From Xiphias gladius (Eukaryota; Chordata; Actinopteri; Istiophoriformes; Xiphiidae), in NCBI RefSeq assembly GCF_016859285.1, contig NC_053408.1, positions 7,537,713-7,601,712 of the forward strand: a DNA stretch of 64,000 nucleotides, read 5' to 3'. This document shows positions 40,801 through 48,110 of this stretch, in pieces; position 1 is the stretch's first letter, and every line of letters starts with the position of its first letter. A model generated the notes under the pieces. That model had not been told where the DNA came from. It saw only the letters and a list, made by a program, of their open reading frames with translations, and did not search any database. A program made the translations under genes and the position numbers.

Positions 40801-41986
40801 AGATTAATCACCAAAGAACATAATAGTTACTTGCAGCCCTAGATGGGACTAGCTATATGTATTAAGAGCCAACTTTTTTTTTTTAATAAATATATTTTTT
40901 TACACTTAAAAAAAAAGATACAACAAGTCACAGATTTGTCATTATTTCTGATAGGAAAAAAAACTTGGGTGTACCAAAAAGTTAAAGTTTAAGAAGTTCG
41001 AGTTTACAGAGAGCACTTGAAGGCAGCAGGAGGACTGCACTAGAGGTGAGCTTACGGGCAACAAACTGATGTACTAAATCAAAACTGATACGCCAGTGAG
41101 AAAGTGTTACCAATAATATCACCTGGGCAAAGATATTCATTGATTATGTGACGTGTGAAACATTGATGCCATTTAAGATAATTCATAGTCTAATTATAGA
41201 TCTTAAACTCGAGTACGTGCGAATAAAAGGTGTAAGGTTTAATCCTCCCGACGAAACGACGCCATGAATCGAGACAATAATTTGATGTTGAATTCCAGTA
41301 GACTGCTAACAAGCTAGCTAGCCACTGAAGCCAATTTGCTGGTTAATTGCACTGGTGGTGAATGTAGGTTGACAGTGCAGCAATACCAGCCATCTAATGT
41401 TCCCGAGATTGTTAGATGCATTGCTAAAATAGTGTAAAACGGTCGTTTAAGATGCAATCATGGAAATCAGTGAAGCCATTGCTGGTGCTAACGTTAGCTA
41501 AATAAGGACTCGTACTAATGGCTGCATGCCAGAAGAGGCAAATACAAAGGCAGCCTCAGACTGTCCGGGGTAAAATTTTAACAACCTTTTAAACACATGT
41601 CTAGTCGAGAAGTCCCACTGCGTGTCAGTTCTCAGTATCCCAGGTCTAAATATCCGAAAACCAAAGCGCAACAAAAGGTGCCGACAACTGAAAAAATGTT
41701 TACATTGTGAGCTAGCCATTTAGCAAGCTGGCGGCTAGCTGCTGTGGCCACGACAGACGCGAGGCCTGACCCATTTTGGATCCCAAATATTTAGAAATTC
41801 TCACCTTCCTGCTCCAACTTAATGCATCTCTGTTACTGAAGCACAGCCGTACCTCACTATTAAACGCAAACGAGCTCAAATAACGCCACATAATCCCCGG
41901 CTGACGCAAAACTGGAAGGGTTTCTGTTTGATAAAAAGATCCACATTGACATACATACCTCCGACCCGGTACATGTTGGCCGCCAT
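15492..41986 (-). CDS. mta3: MTA-family NuRD subunit, MTA3-like (19 coding exons, 693 aa)
   Basis: Chromatin protein of the nucleosome remodelling and deacetylase (NuRD) complex; in this family ELM2-SANT recruits HDAC1/2 and C-terminal motifs bind RBBP4/7. Nineteen exons with GT/AG borders join in one frame of 2082 nt including the stop (693 aa; MTA1 is about 715). Visible in order: BAH region from the start (about 1-150), ELM2 (about 150-257), SANT (about 270-322, EEWSASEA to TTDRY), a GATA-type zinc finger (C377-x2-C380-x17-C398-x2-C401), first RBBP-binding motif RRAARRP (about 490-496), a basic [13 protein letters not shown] stretch (about 615-627), and the end PIVIHD. Family marks favouring MTA3 over MTA1/2 are [20 protein letters not shown] and VYIPT. 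The start MAANMYRVG is the family's start. The C-terminal tail resembles the MTA1-type long tail. Neighbours kcng3 and cox7a2l support orthology. Family call is near certain; paralogue call is strong. The least certain border is the 5' end of exon 15. Confidence 0.95.
15785..15930. repeat. fragment of the 'ACTTAAGTAAAAGTA' teleost repeat (reverse)
   Basis: CTAAGTACATTTAAGGGTAC and TTTATACTTCTACTCCATTA are reverse-strand phrases of the family; it ends with TCTTCCACCACTG. Lies in mta3 intron 18. Confidence 0.6.
16330..16490 (+). repeat. dispersed teleost repeat ('AGCTTAGCTTAGCATAAAGAC' type)
   Basis: CCAGTTAGCTTAGCTTAGCA followed by TAAAGACTAGAAACAGGGGG is a very common fish repeat module. Located in mta3 intron 18. 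Confidence 0.7.
17940..18845 (+). repeat. composite teleost repeat, near full length
   Basis: Starts GATGGAGGAATTACTCAGATC and ends with AAGTACTCAAGTAAAGTAC and TGTACTTAAGTACTGTACTT. The middle contains the module GTGGTTCCCAACCTAGGGGG, which elsewhere forms a second fish repeat. This composite arrangement is one I recall from other spiny-rayed fish, so it is probably one element rather than a chance nesting. Confidence 0.65.
19820..20045 (+). repeat. dispersed teleost repeat ('CAAATTTCATGGCGATCC' type)
   Basis: CAAATTTCATGGCGATCCAA, then CAGTTGTTGAGAATAGTCAC, GATGGTGGCACTAGAGGAAA and AGTCTGGTCCAGTTTAGTGG follow the order of a common fish repeat. In mta3 intron 18. Confidence 0.7.
20856..20907 (+). 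repeat. CA microsatellite (UG repeat in mta3 pre-mRNA)
   Basis: About 52 nt of CA on the plus strand, hence UG in the mta3 transcript, beginning about 45 nt past the donor of exon 18. Confidence 0.97.
20951..21069 (-). CDS. mta3: mta3 coding exon 18 (aa 598-637)
   Basis: Encodes [20 protein letters not shown], then [19 protein letters not shown]. The NWIDAPDD block and the basic run before it are conserved in the MTA1-type long tail. The acceptor is CCTTTTGCAG and the donor is CAG|GTAAGC. A UG repeat starts about 45 nt past the donor. Confidence 0.95.
21159..21190 (-). CDS. mta3: mta3 coding exon 17 (aa 587-597)
   Basis: A 32-nt microexon encoding [11 protein letters not shown]. The acceptor is TTTTTGCAG and the donor is CTG|GTAGGT. 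It is needed to bring exon 18 into frame. Confidence 0.85.
21850..22011 (-). CDS. mta3: mta3 coding exon 16 (aa 533-587)
   Basis: Encodes a basic Pro/His-rich segment ending in [25 protein letters not shown] is conserved in MTA1/3. The acceptor is CTCTTCCAG and the donor is G|GTAGAC. The exon is GC-rich compared with its flanks. Confidence 0.92.
22182..22253 (-). CDS. mta3: mta3 coding exon 15 (aa 509-533, 5' border uncertain)
   Basis: Encodes [20 protein letters not shown] plus Leu, aligned with the MTA1 region TARLPE to VLRYLE. The donor is CTAG|GTAAAT. The acceptor is weak. Only the AG at 22255-22254 keeps both this frame and an open codon 509 (TGG). The AG three bases upstream would make TAA. 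The usual pyrimidine tract is replaced by a UG repeat about 30 nt upstream. Confidence 0.75.
22284..22318 (+). repeat. CA microsatellite (UG repeat before mta3 exon 15)
   Basis: 35 nt of CA on the plus strand, read as UG in the mta3 transcript. It ends about 30 nt upstream of the weak exon 15 acceptor. Confidence 0.97.
24191..24413 (-). CDS. mta3: mta3 coding exon 14 (aa 435-509)
   Basis: Encodes [20 protein letters not shown], then [20 protein letters not shown] and [20 protein letters not shown] is the first RBBP4/7-binding motif of MTA proteins. The acceptor is CTTCCCAG and the donor is T|GTAAGA. The exon ends after the first base of codon 509, a T, which matters for splicing to the next exon. 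Confidence 0.95.
26100..26257 (-). CDS. mta3: mta3 coding exon 13 (aa 382-434)
   Basis: Encodes [19 protein letters not shown], with the second Cys pair (C398, C401), and [12 protein letters not shown] Ser/Pro/Glu-rich linker follows. The acceptor is GTTTAACAG and the donor is AAT|GTAAGC. Length 158 nt. Confidence 0.96.
26755..27000. repeat. hAT-type nonautonomous repeat, copy 3 (diverged)
   Basis: Phrases TTAGTTGGTTAATTGGTCC, AAATTGAATATCTGGGTTTT and TTGGACAAAACAAACAAGTC are family landmarks. In mta3 intron 12. Confidence 0.5.
27328..27348 (+). repeat. short CA microsatellite beside mta3 exon 12
   Basis: 21 nt of CA on the plus strand, UG in the transcript, starting about 10 nt after the exon 12 donor site. 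Confidence 0.9.
27358..27476 (-). CDS. mta3: mta3 coding exon 12 (aa 342-382)
   Basis: Encodes [14 protein letters not shown], a Gly/Ala-rich linker, and GRACESCY, the first Cys pair (C377, C380) of the GATA-type zinc finger. The acceptor is TATCCGACAG and the donor is A|GTAAGT. A UG repeat begins about 10 nt into the downstream intron. Confidence 0.95.
27653..27711 (-). CDS. mta3: mta3 coding exon 11 (aa 323-342)
   Basis: Encodes [19 protein letters not shown], the basic helix after SANT. The acceptor is TCGGAGCAG after a T-run. The donor is TA|GTAAGT. Length 59 nt. Confidence 0.96.
28605..28800 (+). repeat. unnamed dispersed repeat, copy A (shared with 42367-42535)
   Basis: After a short CA tract the sequence AAATCATACTTTAATATAAT, then AAGTATTATTATATATTGTG, AATTCTCGCAT and CCAGGCAACTTTATATTATA is repeated at 42376-42535 with small differences. 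In mta3 intron 10. Confidence 0.8.
28895..29222. repeat. dispersed teleost repeat ('AAGACTTTTTAAGACAT' type)
   Basis: Opens with ATTCAAGACTTTTTAAGACA and closes with TTTTTAAGACTTTTAAAGAC, followed by CTGATACCCGG. This resembles a common fish repeat. In mta3 intron 10. Confidence 0.5.
29332..29406 (-). CDS. mta3: mta3 coding exon 10 (aa 298-322)
   Basis: Encodes [20 protein letters not shown], then RYVQQ, the second half of [16 protein letters not shown] matches MTA1/3 and not MTA2. The acceptor is CTTGTGAAG and the donor is CAG|GTGAGA. Length 75 nt, phase 0 at both ends. Confidence 0.97.
29608..29637 (+). repeat. CA microsatellite
   Basis: 30 nt CA repeat in mta3 intron 9, 200 nt upstream of exon 10 in transcript order. 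Confidence 0.9.
31356..31544 (-). CDS. mta3: mta3 coding exon 9 (aa 235-297)
   Basis: Encodes [20 protein letters not shown], the conserved [13 protein letters not shown], and [18 protein letters not shown]. This spans the ELM2 end and the SANT start. FNDIRQDF agrees with MTA2/3 rather than MTA1. The acceptor is GTTGCAG and the donor is TTT|GTAAGT. Length 189 nt, phase 0 at both ends. Confidence 0.97.
31642..31741 (-). CDS. mta3: mta3 coding exon 8 (aa 201-234)
   Basis: Encodes [20 protein letters not shown], then [13 protein letters not shown]. This is the most conserved ELM2 block, which contacts HDAC1/2 in MTA proteins. The acceptor is a T-run then CAG. The donor is CTG|GTGAGT. Length 100 nt. 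Confidence 0.97.
31793..31867 (+). repeat. GA and AT microsatellites in tandem
   Basis: A GA-rich stretch (31793-31824) is followed by an AT repeat of about 42 nt (31826-31867). It lies 50-125 nt upstream of the exon 8 acceptor in transcript order. Confidence 0.95.
32507..32609 (-). CDS. mta3: mta3 coding exon 7 (aa 167-201)
   Basis: Encodes an acidic segment ([18 protein letters not shown]) and then the conserved ELM2 stretch [12 protein letters not shown]. The acceptor is TTTCCTGCAG and the donor is CG|GTAAAT. Length 103 nt. Confidence 0.95.
33427..33544 (-). CDS. mta3: mta3 coding exon 6 (aa 128-167)
   Basis: Encodes [20 protein letters not shown], then [20 protein letters not shown]. 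This covers the end of the BAH domain and the entry to ELM2. The acceptor is TTCCTCCAG and the donor is G|GTCAGT. Length 118 nt. Confidence 0.95.
33840..34150. repeat. hAT-type nonautonomous repeat, copy 4
   Basis: AGTCGATTAATCGATTAGTC and GATGGACC mark one edge. Inner phrases include CTCCAGTTCCAGCTTCTCAA and TGTTGGTTGGACAATATGAG. In mta3 intron 5. Confidence 0.7.
34305..34368 (-). CDS. mta3: mta3 coding exon 5 (aa 106-127)
   Basis: Encodes [20 protein letters not shown], then Glu. This is the middle of the BAH domain. The acceptor is TTCTATCAG and the donor is GAG|GTGAGC. The 64-nt exon ends in phase 0. Confidence 0.94.
34541..34667 (-). CDS. mta3: mta3 coding exon 4 (aa 64-106)
   Basis: Encodes an acidic linker ([12 protein letters not shown]) followed by [20 protein letters not shown], then [18 protein letters not shown] is an MTA3-type version of a family motif. 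The acceptor is TTTACAG and the donor is AG|GTACTA. Length 127 nt. Confidence 0.95.
37745..38410. repeat. hAT-type nonautonomous repeats, copies 5 (two partly overlapping)
   Basis: Two edge-like starts are seen, GGTGCTGCAATGTCCATTAA at 37749 and AAAGCTGCAATTAACAGTTC at 37902, followed by CTCGATTAATCCTTTGGTCC and AAAACCCAAAGATATTCACT. Suggests one copy inserted in or beside another. In mta3 intron 3. Confidence 0.6.
38554..38647 (-). CDS. mta3: mta3 coding exon 3 (aa 33-64)
   Basis: Encodes [20 protein letters not shown] and then [11 protein letters not shown]. The acceptor is TGTTTCAG and the donor is A|GTGAGT. The 94-nt exon ends after the first base of Lys64. Confidence 0.95.
39783..39850 (-). 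CDS. mta3: mta3 coding exon 2 (aa 10-32)
   Basis: Encodes the BAH start [20 protein letters not shown]. The acceptor is a C-run followed by AG at 39852-39851. The donor is AAG|GT. Length 68 nt, ends in phase 0. Confidence 0.95.
40475..40845. repeat. hAT-type nonautonomous repeat, copy 6
   Basis: Starts AGCTGAAATGATTAGTCACT and ends GTTACTTGCAGCCCTAG, with inner phrases TGGACTTTTGGTTGAACAAA and ACGATTAATCAAAAAAGTAT. In mta3 intron 1. Confidence 0.7.
41959..41986 (-). CDS. mta3: mta3 coding exon 1 (aa 1-10, start codon)
   Basis: Encodes MAANMYRVG plus the first base of Asp10. The start has A at -3 and G at +4. The donor reads G|GTATGT at 41958. An in-frame second Met (codon 5) lies just downstream, but the first is the conserved family start. 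Confidence 0.93.
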
Positions 41987-42120
41987 TTCTGCCCTCCCGG
42001 AGTGTAAACGTAAACCATAAACTAAGAGAAATAGAATAAATTAATAAAAAAAAACAATAAAACTATTTCCTAAAAGGTAAAAGGTGCGATAAATTATTAT
42101 CGTCGAGACTCCGGATGTTC
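41987..42120 (-). promoter_or_regulatory. mta3: mta3 5' UTR / core promoter region
   Basis: The sequence just upstream of the mta3 start codon is GC-rich with CpGs near the ATG and then turns AT-rich. The start codon lies inside AAATGGCGGCC, a close match to a YY1 site. No TATA box stands out. The transcription start is not determined. Confidence 0.5.
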
Positions 42121-42281
42121 ATCCAATTGGGAGAATTTTTTCAATTCAGCCCCCCCCCCCGTACTGATACGATTCACAGTACCCTTTACAATACAGTGAA
42201 CTCACGGCAGCCAAAAGAAGTCGGATCAACCAGAAAAGCCACTGACTGCTGACGTTGGGAGGGGGTCCGCGCACGCGCAGA

Positions 42282-42282
<1 letters not shown>

Positions 42283-42376
<94 letters not shown>
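42283..42376 (+). repeat. (CA)47 microsatellite between mta3 and kcng3
   Basis: A pure CA run of about 94 nt, the longest in the window, within the head-to-head promoter gap. The long Cys-Val frames on the minus strand across it are repeat translations. Confidence 0.98.
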
Positions 42377-42378
<2 letters not shown>

Positions 42379-42535
42379 CCAAATCATACTTTGATATAAT
42401 TATGCAATAGCAAGTATTATCATATATTGTGCAATTGACCGTACTAACGTCAGGTAACAGTTTTAAATAAAATTCTCGCATGTCACCAGGCAACTTTATA
42501 TTATATGAATATTACAGGAATATTGGAAGAAAACT
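42367..42535 (+). repeat. unnamed dispersed repeat, copy B (shared with 28605-28800)
   Basis: Same order of phrases as copy A: AAATCATACTTTGATATAAT, AAGTATTATCATATATTGTG, AATTCTCGCAT, CCAGGCAACTTTATATTATA, ATGAATATTACAGGAATATT. Both copies begin at the end of a CA tract. Confidence 0.8.
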
Positions 42536-42849
42536 AAAAAACGTTCTTTATAACTTCTCATAATCATAATCTCCATATAATATCATTTAAACTTATCAAT
42601 TATAATCAAAGGTGGTTATAACTTCTTATATGATAACATTGAGTACAATAGGAAAACTATTGTGCGAAATCTCTAAAGAGATTTTATAGTGATTTGGTTC
42701 ATGCTTGTTGATGAAAAAATTGTAAGAGCCACCAATAAGAGTATTATGGGCGGTGAGAATATTTGCACTACTTCATACTTATGAAAACGACGGCCAGTTT
42801 TGGAGAGAAAGGTTCGTTTCCGTAGTTCCCCCGCAGAAACTACAGAGTG

Positions 42850-43217
42850 CAAGAGATAAACTCTTACCGTGCGTGCGTGCGCGCGCATGTGACATCGCTG
42901 ATTGGATTGGCTCGCCCTGACTGGGGTGGAGAGCCTCCTCCACAGGCTGCAGGAGGGAGAAGGAGCGGAGAGTGACGGACGGAGGTGATACCTTCCATCG
43001 TCAGACACGGAGCTCGGCGCAGGGCCACCTCCGCTCAGCGCGAACCACGCCCCTGGTGACAGGGGACACTGTGACAACCCCTCCGCCCCCCCCCCCCGCC
43101 CCCCTTTCCCGTACCAACACCACCTCCACCGCCACCACCACCAAGTGTCCAAACTCCTGTTATGGAAGGGGGAATGGACTGTGAAGAGGAGTTTTAGTTA
43201 GGTTACAGCTTGACGAG
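42850..43217 (+). promoter_or_regulatory. kcng3: kcng3 CpG-rich promoter and 5' UTR
   Basis: CpG-rich block with GCGC runs, a C-rich tract (43079-43108) and a CCNCC-repeat tract up to the start codon. CpG density continues through kcng3 exon 1 to about 43850, so the island covers promoter plus exon 1. Transcription probably diverges from mta3, whose start codon is 1.2 kb away on the other strand. Confidence 0.6.
43162..43197 (+). other. upstream ORF in the likely kcng3 5' UTR (11 codons)
   Basis: ATG at 43162 opens a reading frame MEGGMDCEEEF, closed by TAG at 43195-43197. It ends 20 nt before the main start at 43218. It could reduce initiation at kcng3 if the transcript includes it. There is no evidence that the peptide has a function. 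Confidence 0.4.
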
Positions 43218-43843
43218 ATGAAGTTTGGGAAGAGCATCTGCGTGCTCAACGTAGGGGGAACCCGGTACGCCTTCACCCGTGAGGTGATCAGGGATTTCCC
43301 TCTCCGGCGCGTCAGTCGCCTGCATGCCTGCGCGACCGAGAAAGAGGTCCTGGAACTGTGCGACGACTACGACCGGGACCGGAATGAGTTTTTCTTCGAC
43401 CGGCACGCGCAGGCTTTCGTGTTCATCATGCTGTACGTGCGCTCCGGTAAACTCCGCTTTGTCCCCGGAGTGTGTGAGCTCTCCTTCTACACGGAGATGC
43501 TCTACTGGGGGCTGGAGAGCGCGCACTTGGACTTCTGCTGCCAGAAACGCCTGGACGACAGGATGTCCGAGATCGGACTGGACAGTCTGTCGGAGGAGGA
43601 CATCAGGGTGTCGGAGAATGAGTCCCGGAGCCCGGACGAGTCGGTGCAACGGCTTGCGGTCACGGGTCGCGCCGGATGGCTTGAGAAGATGCGCAAGACA
43701 TTCGAGGAGCCCAACTCTTCGCTTGCGGCGCAGCTTTTGGCTTCAGTGTCCGTGATCTTTGTGATTGTTTCTATGATAATGCTGTGTGCCAGCACCCTGC
43801 CGGACTGGGATACAGCCAAAAGAAATTCTGTGGAGGAGCACAG
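43218..43843 (+). CDS. kcng3: kcng3 exon 1 (T1 domain and S1)
   Basis: Codes residues 1-209 (last codon split). The donor is AG|GTAGGC at 43844. Reading through would stop at once at 43845-43847 (TAG), so the splice is needed. Very CpG-rich. Confidence 0.96.
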
Positions 43844-46146
43844 GTAGGCGATTGTCAACGGTCCATTAAGTTTAGGGGAACAGAAAGGGGCCCATTTGGT
43901 GGTAACCCTGCTAAATGTGCAGGCGCGGTGTGTGCGAATATCCTGCAAGTGAGACTGTGCTCTAGAGCCTGGTGCGTAAAAGTAAGCTCAAACGAGCTCA
44001 GCAGGCTAAATCATGACAAAGAAGCGTTCCTGTCATGATAAACACGATATAACAAATGCATAAACACACTCACAAACACTTGAGCATCTCTTTCGAGTGC
44101 CTGCGTCTATTAAGGCAGCGGTCAAACTCACTGCGCAATATTCATTTATTACCCCGATGGATGATGCATGGAGGCAGTTTTCATATCCCAGCTTTTAGAA
44201 TCGTAATTTTAATTTGATAGTTGTTATTACAATAAATTTGTATACATAAAAAAAAACAGCAGTCAATTTGAATCAATTTATTTAAAACGTGATAGACAAA
44301 AAAACGCGGATTAGTTAGATGCAGGAAATTTGGCCTTGTGTTTAGTGAATTGACGCCCCTTAAGTCAATACAGCATAATGACAAGTTTCAGGCAGCACAT
44401 TAAACATTAGGATCCTCTCAAGTCAGACAGGTTCCCAAGGAAGCCAATCAATAACCAATCCATATTATCTACAAAAATTGTAGTGTTAATTATTACACAG
44501 GAAAACCTTCTTTGCTCTGTCTGCCCCTGGAGTAACACATCGCCCCGCCCCGCCCCCTCCCCTTCACAATTACTGTGAATATCTTTATTGGTATGGTTGA
44601 TTTACATTGCACAGTACACAAGAAAGACAAACAGATCAGATAGGTGCCAGATTCATAATAGTCCAGTAGGTTACGAGCTGAAAGTAGAAGGCGTACTGAG
44701 GATTATTTATAAGGGTAAGCAAACAAAAAGGAATTAAGCCACTTACAGGAATCATCTTCTATTTAAGTGAGCTTTCGGACAGTTATTTGGGCTTCAGCTT
44801 TTGGGTCCAAACTGAAAAATTGAATCCCTGTTTCCACATTATTTTGGCCACAGCCTTTCCTGTCTGGGAAGCCTGAGGCGGACTCTCTCTATATAAGGAC
44901 ATAGTTTTGAGTTTTGGATTGGTTACATTGGTTAGGTAAACAACTAAAAGTGTAGTTTATACTCGGGGTAAAAAAGATTCCAATTTAGTTTCATGCCAGC
45001 AGATGATGCAATTCTCTCAGTTGCTCTATAATTTGGTTTGGTCTAATTGTGCTGATGTAGTTATCCTTAGGCTCTTTGGTGTTTGCCTGGCCTGACTGCT
45101 TCTATGTCAAATACAAGCACCTCCTCCCTCTAATTCAGTTTGATTGCCTTTGCTCTGCTAATCAATGGGGTAATCGTGTGCTCCCGTGTGTCACACTTTC
45201 TCTTTGAAGAGTTTTTAATCCCTCCCTTTGTGCAGTTTCTGGCCAATTTTGTCGTCTTCCGTCCTTACTGTGTGTCCGTCCTCTTGTCTTTGTTTACCTG
45301 TGTCATCCCTGAATTGCATCATATTCTTTCCATATTTCCCATAAAATACAGTATATCACCCCTGCTTTGCTTCCTTCTTCCTCATACTTACTGATTGTCA
45401 AGCAGTATCTCATATCATCCCTATCTCTCTGTAGCTCCTCTGCCATTTCCTGTTTACAGTCTGTTCCACTCATTTTTCTCCTCTCTTCTCTCCCCTGTAG
45501 GATAGTGGAGGCAGTGTGTATTGGCTGGTTTACAGCAGAGTGCATAGTGCGCTTTTTGGTAGCCAGAGACAAGTGGGAGTTCCTCCGCCGGCCGCTGAAC
45601 ATCATCGACGTGATTGCCATCACCCCCTACTATGTCACCATGGCGATGGCCCGAGCAGGGATGCCGGGCGCCGGGCTTGGGGTTGCTGGGGTGATACTGC
45701 GGGTGCTGCGGATGATGCGAGTGTTCTGGCTCATGAAGCTGGCCAGACACTTCTTGGGCCTGCAGACACTGGGGCTGACGCTCAGGCGCTGCTACCGGGA
45801 AATGGTCATGCTGATGGTGTTTGTCTGCGTCGCCATGGCAATATACAGCGCTCTGGCCCAGCTGCTGGAGCACGGCTTGGACTTGGGTATGCAGAACCAA
45901 GATTACGCCAGCATCCCGGCCGCCGCCTGGTGGGTTATCATCTCCATGACAACAGTGGGGTACGGGGATGTGTACCCTGTGACAGTTGGAGGACGGGTGC
46001 TTGGGGGAATGTGTGTAGTGAGTGGCATTGTACTCCTGGCACTGCCCATCACATTCATCTACCACAGTTTTGTACAGTGCTACCATGAACTGAAACTCCG
46101 CTCTGCCAGATATGCACGCAGTATGTCATCGGAGATACTGCAGTAA
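43218..46146 (+). CDS. kcng3: voltage-gated potassium channel modulatory subunit Kv6.3 (two exons, 423 aa)
   Basis: Electrically silent Kv6-type alpha subunit of the plasma membrane. Family members do not conduct alone but join Kv2 tetramers and shift their gating. Exons 43218-43843 and 45501-46146 join as CAC AG|G ATA, giving 423 aa (human is 436). Domains: T1 tetramerisation (about 5-110, with VLNVGG and FFFDRH), S1 (about 172-194), S2 (about 210-230), S3 (about 240-258), S4 with repeated Arg (276-306), S5 (309-330), pore with TVGYGD (360-365), and S6 (about 374-398). S6 has LALP instead of the PVP bend of conducting Kv channels, as in other silent subunits. The C-terminus CYHELKLRSARYARSMSSE closely follows human KCNG3. 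The S1-S2 loop is shorter than in human. The start MKFGKSICVLNVGG aligns with the human start. mta3 and cox7a2l flank it, as in human. Confidence 0.97.
45501..46146 (+). CDS. kcng3: kcng3 exon 2 (S2 to C-terminus)
   Basis: The acceptor is a C/T-rich tract ending CCCCTGTAG at 45500. Codes IVEAVCIGWFTAECIVRFLV through S6 and the C-terminus, stopping at TAA 46144-46146. The pore sequence WWVIISMTTVGYGD is intact. Confidence 0.97.
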
Positions 46147-46417
46147 ACATACATTTATACCAGACATCGGTGGCCCTGCCTCCATCAGAAAGAAACGCAA
46201 CAAACCAGTGACCCTGCTGATCCCATTGTGAATTAATGATCAGCTCTGTGCCCTGCCCTGTTTCCTGCCTGAGCAACACCTGATTTTATTTGGCTTCTCT
46301 TGTTTCTGCTTATTGTACGGATGATCTACAGTCATCCTCTTCAACCAGCATGCTCTACATCTGTCTCCTTAACAACACAGTTTAAACAGAAGAATAGGAA
46401 TACACAAATTATTTTTT

Positions 46418-46423
46418 ATTAAA
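46418..46423 (+). terminator. possible kcng3 polyadenylation signal (ATTAAA)
   Basis: ATTAAA occurs 272 nt after the kcng3 stop in an AT-rich patch. It is the nearest candidate I noticed; real 3' UTRs of this gene may be longer. Confidence 0.25.
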
Positions 46424-48110
46424 CACGCACAGGCGCAGTCAATCCAGTTTTGACAGTGGCCGTTGTTTACACTGTATTCCCATGGTAACGACACTGGCAG
46501 AGATGGCTGCCTCTTTGTATGCTGCATCGAGCGCGCTCTGTGTGTGTGTGTGTGTGTGTCTGTGTTTGTTTGTCTGGCCATCAGCTTTTCACTTTGTATA
46601 AGATTTGCACCCAGATGGTACAAGTTACACAATATTGATGTGTGACCTAGATACATTCTGTTAAGCATAAAGATTTAAAAACCGTGAAATATACTGAAGG
46701 AGTGAAAAAGTGAGTGCAAAGTGGGGATGGAGAAGGGGTGTACCGAGGATTAGTGTGTAGGAGTGGCTTAAGCCAGGGATAATGAAATATGGAGACAGGT
46801 CAGCAAGGACTACACGGTGGCAGACAAATACAGGGGCAATAGATATGACAGGGCAGATGGAGTGTGAAATGGAGGATAAAAGATTATGGGACAAAAATGA
46901 CAGAGATGACAGAATGTGGAACAAGCCTGAGCAAAAAGAATGAATAGCTCGAGTGTCTTTTGCTTCTCCATTGTGAGTGAATGTAAGGCATTTTGTATTT
47001 CTGTGTCTCCAAGGCAACTGCATCCTCCAACATGTCAATCATAATGGTGGCTGATTTGTGTGCACACAGAAATAGGCCACAGCCATGCACCCCTCCTGGC
47101 TGCTATGCAGCTTATTTGTCCTGCAATTATTGGGAATAACACATAAAAAAGTCCTAAAAAATAAAAGGAAAAAAAAAAAAGAATAAAAAAGCAAGAGTCA
47201 AAAAAAAAAAAAAAAAGAACAGTGGAGGCTGTCACAGATGATGGGTATGACATTCGTGATTCAGACATGACCGTCTTTGGTTTGCCAAGATGAAATGATT
47301 TGTTGAAGACACACATGATCCAAACAAACAAGTCAACGCCTCTCCCACACAACAGTCTTTCTCTGCATCTCCTCTCCTCTACCTCCTGTTGCCAACAACC
47401 ATCCTCTTTTTACACACACGCAAAGACACACAAAGATCCTGTTCTTCTGTTGCAAAGGAAATTAAACAATTAATGAGTCTGAGTCTATTCATTATCTGTC
47501 TTTCCTTAAATTTAAAGTCTACATTTGTTATTTCCTCATAAACTTTGCAGCCTTGTATGAGTTTAGAATGTATTTTCGACAGTAGATATTTCAATATATT
47601 TATTGTTGTGTTATTAATGTACTTTTGAGTAGTATTACAGTTACAAAAATGAACGATAATCAATATTTTATTACCTAGCTTGCAACACATTATTTTCAAC
47701 TCATGTGGCAATAGCTTATAGCCCATTGAATTTTAGCCAGGCCTGATTGAAACCATCAATCAAAACTTTTTCATCAGTAGACTATGGACTAGTAATTAAT
47801 GTGATCAGTGTATGAGGTTTTATAATAAAAGGACAAAATGTGCAAAATTGTCTGTGAATGTGTAATCGCTTATTACAAATCAAACTGTACTATAAAAATG
47901 GTCAAATTTAAATCTTATCGGGACTATATCAACTGCTTTCACAGTGTTACAAGATTAATCTTGGGTTTTCACGTAATTTTTTCCTAACCTGAAACAACCA
48001 TGTCAATTAGCTAAACAAATTAATTGACTCAAAGATGCGATAAATGCACAAGGCATTCTGGGCAGATGATCATTCAAAAGTCTTGATGTGATGACATACA
48101 ATTTAAACAT
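46424..48110. other. intergenic sequence after kcng3, no recognised gene
   Basis: Includes a short TG repeat (46539-46560) and A-rich runs (47168-47180, 47200-47216). No coding exon or RNA gene was recognised. Confidence 0.5.

Noticed and set aside
42146..42493. Cys-Val repeat frames on the minus strand
   Set aside because: Translation of the (CA)47 tract.
42673..43152. 159-codon minus-strand frame upstream of kcng3
   Set aside because: GC-rich promoter shadow with no domain; open only because stops are rare in CpG-rich DNA.
43324..43948. Other long frames over kcng3 exon 1
   Set aside because: Shadows of the true kcng3 frame, which matches the T1 domain and S1.
45454..46088. 190- and 210-codon frames over kcng3 exon 2
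   Set aside because: Shadows of the true frame containing TVGYGD.
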